DNA from: Desulfovibrio sp.
GTDB taxonomy: Bacteria > Desulfobacterota > Desulfovibrionia > Desulfovibrionales > Desulfovibrionaceae
Direction: 5' to 3'
NCBI GenBank assembly: GCA_030145055.1
Contig: JAQYWK010000002.1
Coordinates: 620,001-684,000 of the forward strand
Length of the DNA stretch: 64,000 bases
Shown piece after piece: positions 61,465 through 64,000 of this stretch. Position numbers and translations under genes: made by a program. Under the pieces are notes generated by a model. It was not told the DNA's origin. It worked only from the letters and a program-made list of their open reading frames with translations, and made no database searches. Every line of letters begins with the position of its first letter. Within the stretch, counting starts at the first letter, position 1.

Positions 61465-63954
61465 CTACTTCCCTTCTCCCTCTTCTCCTCTAGCAAAAAG
61501 CTCTCGCTTCTTCTTTTCAAAGGAAACCGCGGCCTTAAAAGCGGATATAGCTAAAGCTAAAATACTTAAAATAAGGATAAGACCTTTCTGAAATTCCCAT
61601 TTCTGTTTAACAATAATATCAATAATAAAATTAGATTGAACATGAGTTGAATAGTAAAGAAGGAGCGGAATACAAAGCAAAGCCAGCCCCAAAAAAATAA
61701 CTTCAAGCCATATGAAGTTTCTGCCGAGAAGCATTACAAAAAGGGTAGAATCTCTTACAACACGGAGAGTTACAAGTCTGCTCTTCAATTTCTTAAGGCG
61801 ATCTTCGATACCTATTAGATACTTTTGAGTTTTCCTAAAAGTTTCAGCAACATTGAGTTGAGACGTTTTAATCCAATATATTTTGGAAGCACAATAGTTG
61901 AAGTCAGCATTAAACTCAGTTAGCAATTTCGGAAATGGAAACCATGAAGCTTCTCCTCTGATCTCTTTGAGCTGCTCTCTAAAAAAATCTAGCCTTTTAT
62001 TAATGACTTTAATTTCGTACTCAACTCTCTTTTCAATTTCTTCAGTTATCTTACTGACGCCTTTAATCAGATGTATATACGCAACATAGTTCTTAATTTT
62101 AGCAAGACGTCCCATCCTCTCCATAAATTTATCTGCGTCAGCAGCAAAGTCATGGCCTTCGTCAAACCATTGACCGATATCTGCAGAAAGAGAATCTATT
62201 CCGGAGGCAACTTCTTTTGCTTCACTCTCCGCGTTATCCCATAACCCCCCAAGAGCTTGAAGAACAATCAAGCGACCGCGATCCAACTCAGGATCTATCG
62301 CGACCCTATTAAAATAGTACGGGTCTTTTAAGATAATATCCTCAAAGTGACCAATAGATTGCTCTGCAAAACCCATTTTGACCATACATATCGCTCTTCG
62401 ATACTGCGGTTCAAGCCAGTTAGGACAAACACCGAAGGCTCTTTTATACAAATTAGAAGCCTCGCCAAATTCTCCGGAGACTTCTTGCAACCGAGCTTGT
62501 AAATAAATGAAATAAGCCTGCTGCAATGGGGAGAAACTCAACCTCTCAGCTTCCTGCCAATAAAACGTGGCCTGATCAGGTTCGTTTATTTCAAGCTGAA
62601 TAAACCCCATCAAGGATCTAGGCTGATAACTTCTACTAAAACGTATCATAGCGTTTTTAATCAAAATTTCAGCATCATTTATATCACCACTAACAAAAGA
62701 CTCAAAAGCGGACCAAATAATTTCACCCTCTTCCGGACCAACATCTTTGATCCCATTAGGCCATTCTTTACCCCGACATCTCCAAATCAAGTAAAGAACC
62801 CGAAGCTGTGAAATCGCATTAATATTAAATAAAGCATTGGTAATGATATTTTCATACCCACTTTTGCCCTGTAAAAATTTCTTAAATTCTGCGACAGCAT
62901 CTGTCTTGCCCTGCATTTCAATGTCAATATTATTGAATCCTTCAGTGAATTTGTCGCTATCTATTGCTGCAAGCTGCTTCCAAGCCTTAGAATCAAACCC
63001 TTTTAAAATTTTGCTTGGACATTCAGCCGGAGTATGGTTTTTCATGCCGCAGTAAAAACATTCATCATTTTCACCAATGGAAACCCTACGGGAAATCGTA
63101 ACTTCCATCGAATCAGAACCACTTTCCTCCACCCCTTTACTCAGGCTAACATGACACCACCCATCCAAATTCTCCTGTTCACTTCCGAACCGGACCTCAT
63201 TAACGATAAACTCTTTACCCAAAAGAAAAGCATCACGATATCTTAGATGCGGGCAATCCGGGGTAAGCTTGTCCCAATCTAAATTTACCTTTCGTATAAT
63301 ATCATCATTAAAGCCCATCCCCTGCTGAGGAACAAGAGCCATAACCGTCGGCCAATATGTAACCTCACCGCCTTCTTGGTTTCTAACTTTTGAAATGAGA
63401 ACCAAAATATCTTTTAGGAATGTCCTGAGTAGAGACAATGACTTAAGAGGAAGTATAACCCGCTCTTCAGAGGTGATATATTGAATTCCAAGTCGCTGCA
63501 GCAAAATTTGAACTTCGGAGAAAAAGGAACGCCACCCCTTAATAAACTCTTTATCAGAAGGAGAGCCGATTGGAATTAAAACAAAATACCAACTTTGAAG
63601 GGATTCATAGCCTAGCCCCTGATCAGGAGCCAAAGTAAGCCAGCCCGATCTAGACAGACTGCTGGCCACTCTTTCGTCTTTTAAATTTAATCCACTAATA
63701 GCCTTAACATCTGGACCTAACTGAGGATGAACTAATACTTCAAATTCAGAAGGCAGAGCGGTCTCTTGAGTTGTAAATTCGTCGGCAACGTTCAATGAAA
63801 GATTTAAGTTAAAATCGACAAGCAAGGTCGCAGGCATCAACTGCACAAACACAGTCATAGGATTAAGCTTGGACCAGATCTGAAGGCGAGCGACCACCCT
63901 GAAAACGTCATCACTGAAAAAGAACCAGTAAGCCTGATTATCACCAGTACTCAT
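61465..63954 (-). CDS. Large TPR membrane protein with a CCHC zinc knuckle
   Basis: An 829-aa protein of unknown function. Residues 1-~290 are alpha/beta with no recognised family. A perfect CCHC zinc knuckle (C-x2-C-x4-H-x4-C, CFYCGMKNHTPAEC) lies at residues 299-312. Residues ~400-540 are TPR-like (FIQLEINEPDQATFYWQEAE, YKRAFGVCPNWLEPQYRRAI), a coiled coil follows (~590-670), and two hydrophobic segments close to the C-terminus (about 730-750 and 775-797) anchor it. The second ATG (63954) has GGTGGA six bases upstream and is preferred over 63960. No family name is recognised. Confidence 0.7.
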   Translation of the reverse strand: MSTGDNQAYWFFFSDDVFRVVARLQIWSKLNPMTVFVQLMPATLLVDFNLNLSLNVADEFTTQETALPSEFEVLVHPQLGPDVKAISGLNLKDERVASSLSRSGWLTLAPDQGLGYESLQSWYFVLIPIGSPSDKEFIKGWRSFFSEVQILLQRLGIQYITSEERVILPLKSLSLLRTFLKDILVLISKVRNQEGGEVTYWPTVMALVPQQGMGFNDDIIRKVNLDWDKLTPDCPHLRYRDAFLLGKEFIVNEVRFGSEQENLDGWCHVSLSKGVEESGSDSMEVTISRRVSIGENDECFYCGMKNHTPAECPSKILKGFDSKAWKQLAAIDSDKFTEGFNNIDIEMQGKTDAVAEFKKFLQGKSGYENIITNALFNINAISQLRVLYLIWRCRGKEWPNGIKDVGPEEGEIIWSAFESFVSGDINDAEILIKNAMIRFSRSYQPRSLMGFIQLEINEPDQATFYWQEAERLSFSPLQQAYFIYLQARLQEVSGEFGEASNLYKRAFGVCPNWLEPQYRRAICMVKMGFAEQSIGHFEDIILKDPYYFNRVAIDPELDRGRLIVLQALGGLWDNAESEAKEVASGIDSLSADIGQWFDEGHDFAADADKFMERMGRLAKIKNYVAYIHLIKGVSKITEEIEKRVEYEIKVINKRLDFFREQLKEIRGEASWFPFPKLLTEFNADFNYCASKIYWIKTSQLNVAETFRKTQKYLIGIEDRLKKLKSRLVTLRVVRDSTLFVMLLGRNFIWLEVIFLGLALLCIPLLLYYSTHVQSNFIIDIIVKQKWEFQKGLILILSILALAISAFKAAVSFEKKKRELFARGEEGEGK

Positions 63955-64000
63955 GATCATTCCACCGAAGTCAGTTAAACTGCGAGTTACTGAGTCATCA

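Overview
The window is an AT-rich chromosomal stretch, most likely from a marine-type sulfate-reducing member of the Desulfovibrionaceae (Desulfovibrio / Maridesulfovibrio-like). The strongest marker is dsrC (54618-54935), with the two C-terminal redox cysteines of dissimilatory sulfite reduction at residues 93 and 104. Supporting signs are a Nuo complex without NuoE/F/G, the fliR-flhB-flhA-flhF-flhG-fliA-cheY flagellar block, lpxC (Gram-negative outer membrane) and a rpmE-DUF1385-prfA-prmC block. I see no insertion sequence, prophage, integrase or CRISPR array; this is mostly core genome. The genus is inference.

Layout. 1-1128: 3' end of an RND efflux permease. 1235-5698: a two-receiver/PEP-synthase-like ATP-binding protein and glutamate dehydrogenase. 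5699-8150: a structured leader, a 52-aa accessory membrane protein and a sodium:solute symporter. 8167-11553: degenerate HsdR_N-type protein, membrane methyltransferase plus MarR regulator, and an MFS carrier. 11948-14315: feoA-feoB ferrous iron uptake. 14427-17740: aspT-aspD, an aspartate/alanine exchanger with aspartate 4-decarboxylase. 17923-29442: an 11.5-kb minus-strand nuo operon (A,B,C,D,H,I,J,K, extra antiporter-like subunit, small membrane protein, L,M,N). 30062-31384: REC-PAS-GGDEF diguanylate cyclase. 31533-32480: UDP-glucuronate decarboxylase. 32558-35767: DUF4340 protein, rpoZ, dnaJ, moaC. 35939-37666: TtcA-like enzyme and an M23 endopeptidase. 37854-47476: flagellar export, placement and regulation genes, ending in three poorly characterised genes. 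47485-49623: a Wsp-like chemoreceptor. 49875-54420: lpxC, prmC, prfA, DUF1385, rpmE. 54618-57589: dsrC, a YcaO-TPR protein and a methyltransferase. 57820-58065: tRNA-Gly, tRNA-Cys, tRNA-Gly. 58443-60337: DksA-like factor and an NFACT protein. 60349-63954: lysozyme-like protein and a TPR membrane protein carrying a CCHC zinc knuckle.

How the genes work together. Several loci concern ion and energy coupling: AspT/AspD can build a proton gradient by exchanging aspartate for alanine with decarboxylation; the Nuo complex has four antiporter-type subunits and no NADH input module, so it probably takes electrons from ferredoxin or another low-potential donor; a sodium symporter sits behind a terminator-containing leader; FeoAB supplies iron for the many Fe-S proteins. 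A second theme is motility and surface behaviour (flagellar genes, CheY, Wsp-like receptor, diguanylate cyclase).

The items most worth following up are the four-antiporter Nuo complex, the CCHC zinc knuckle in a bacterial TPR membrane protein, the methyltransferase-YcaO pair beside dsrC, the symporter leader RNA, and the uncharacterised genes at the end of the flagellar block. Start codons were moved from the longest-ORF position wherever a ribosome binding site or gene overlap argued for it; each case is stated.
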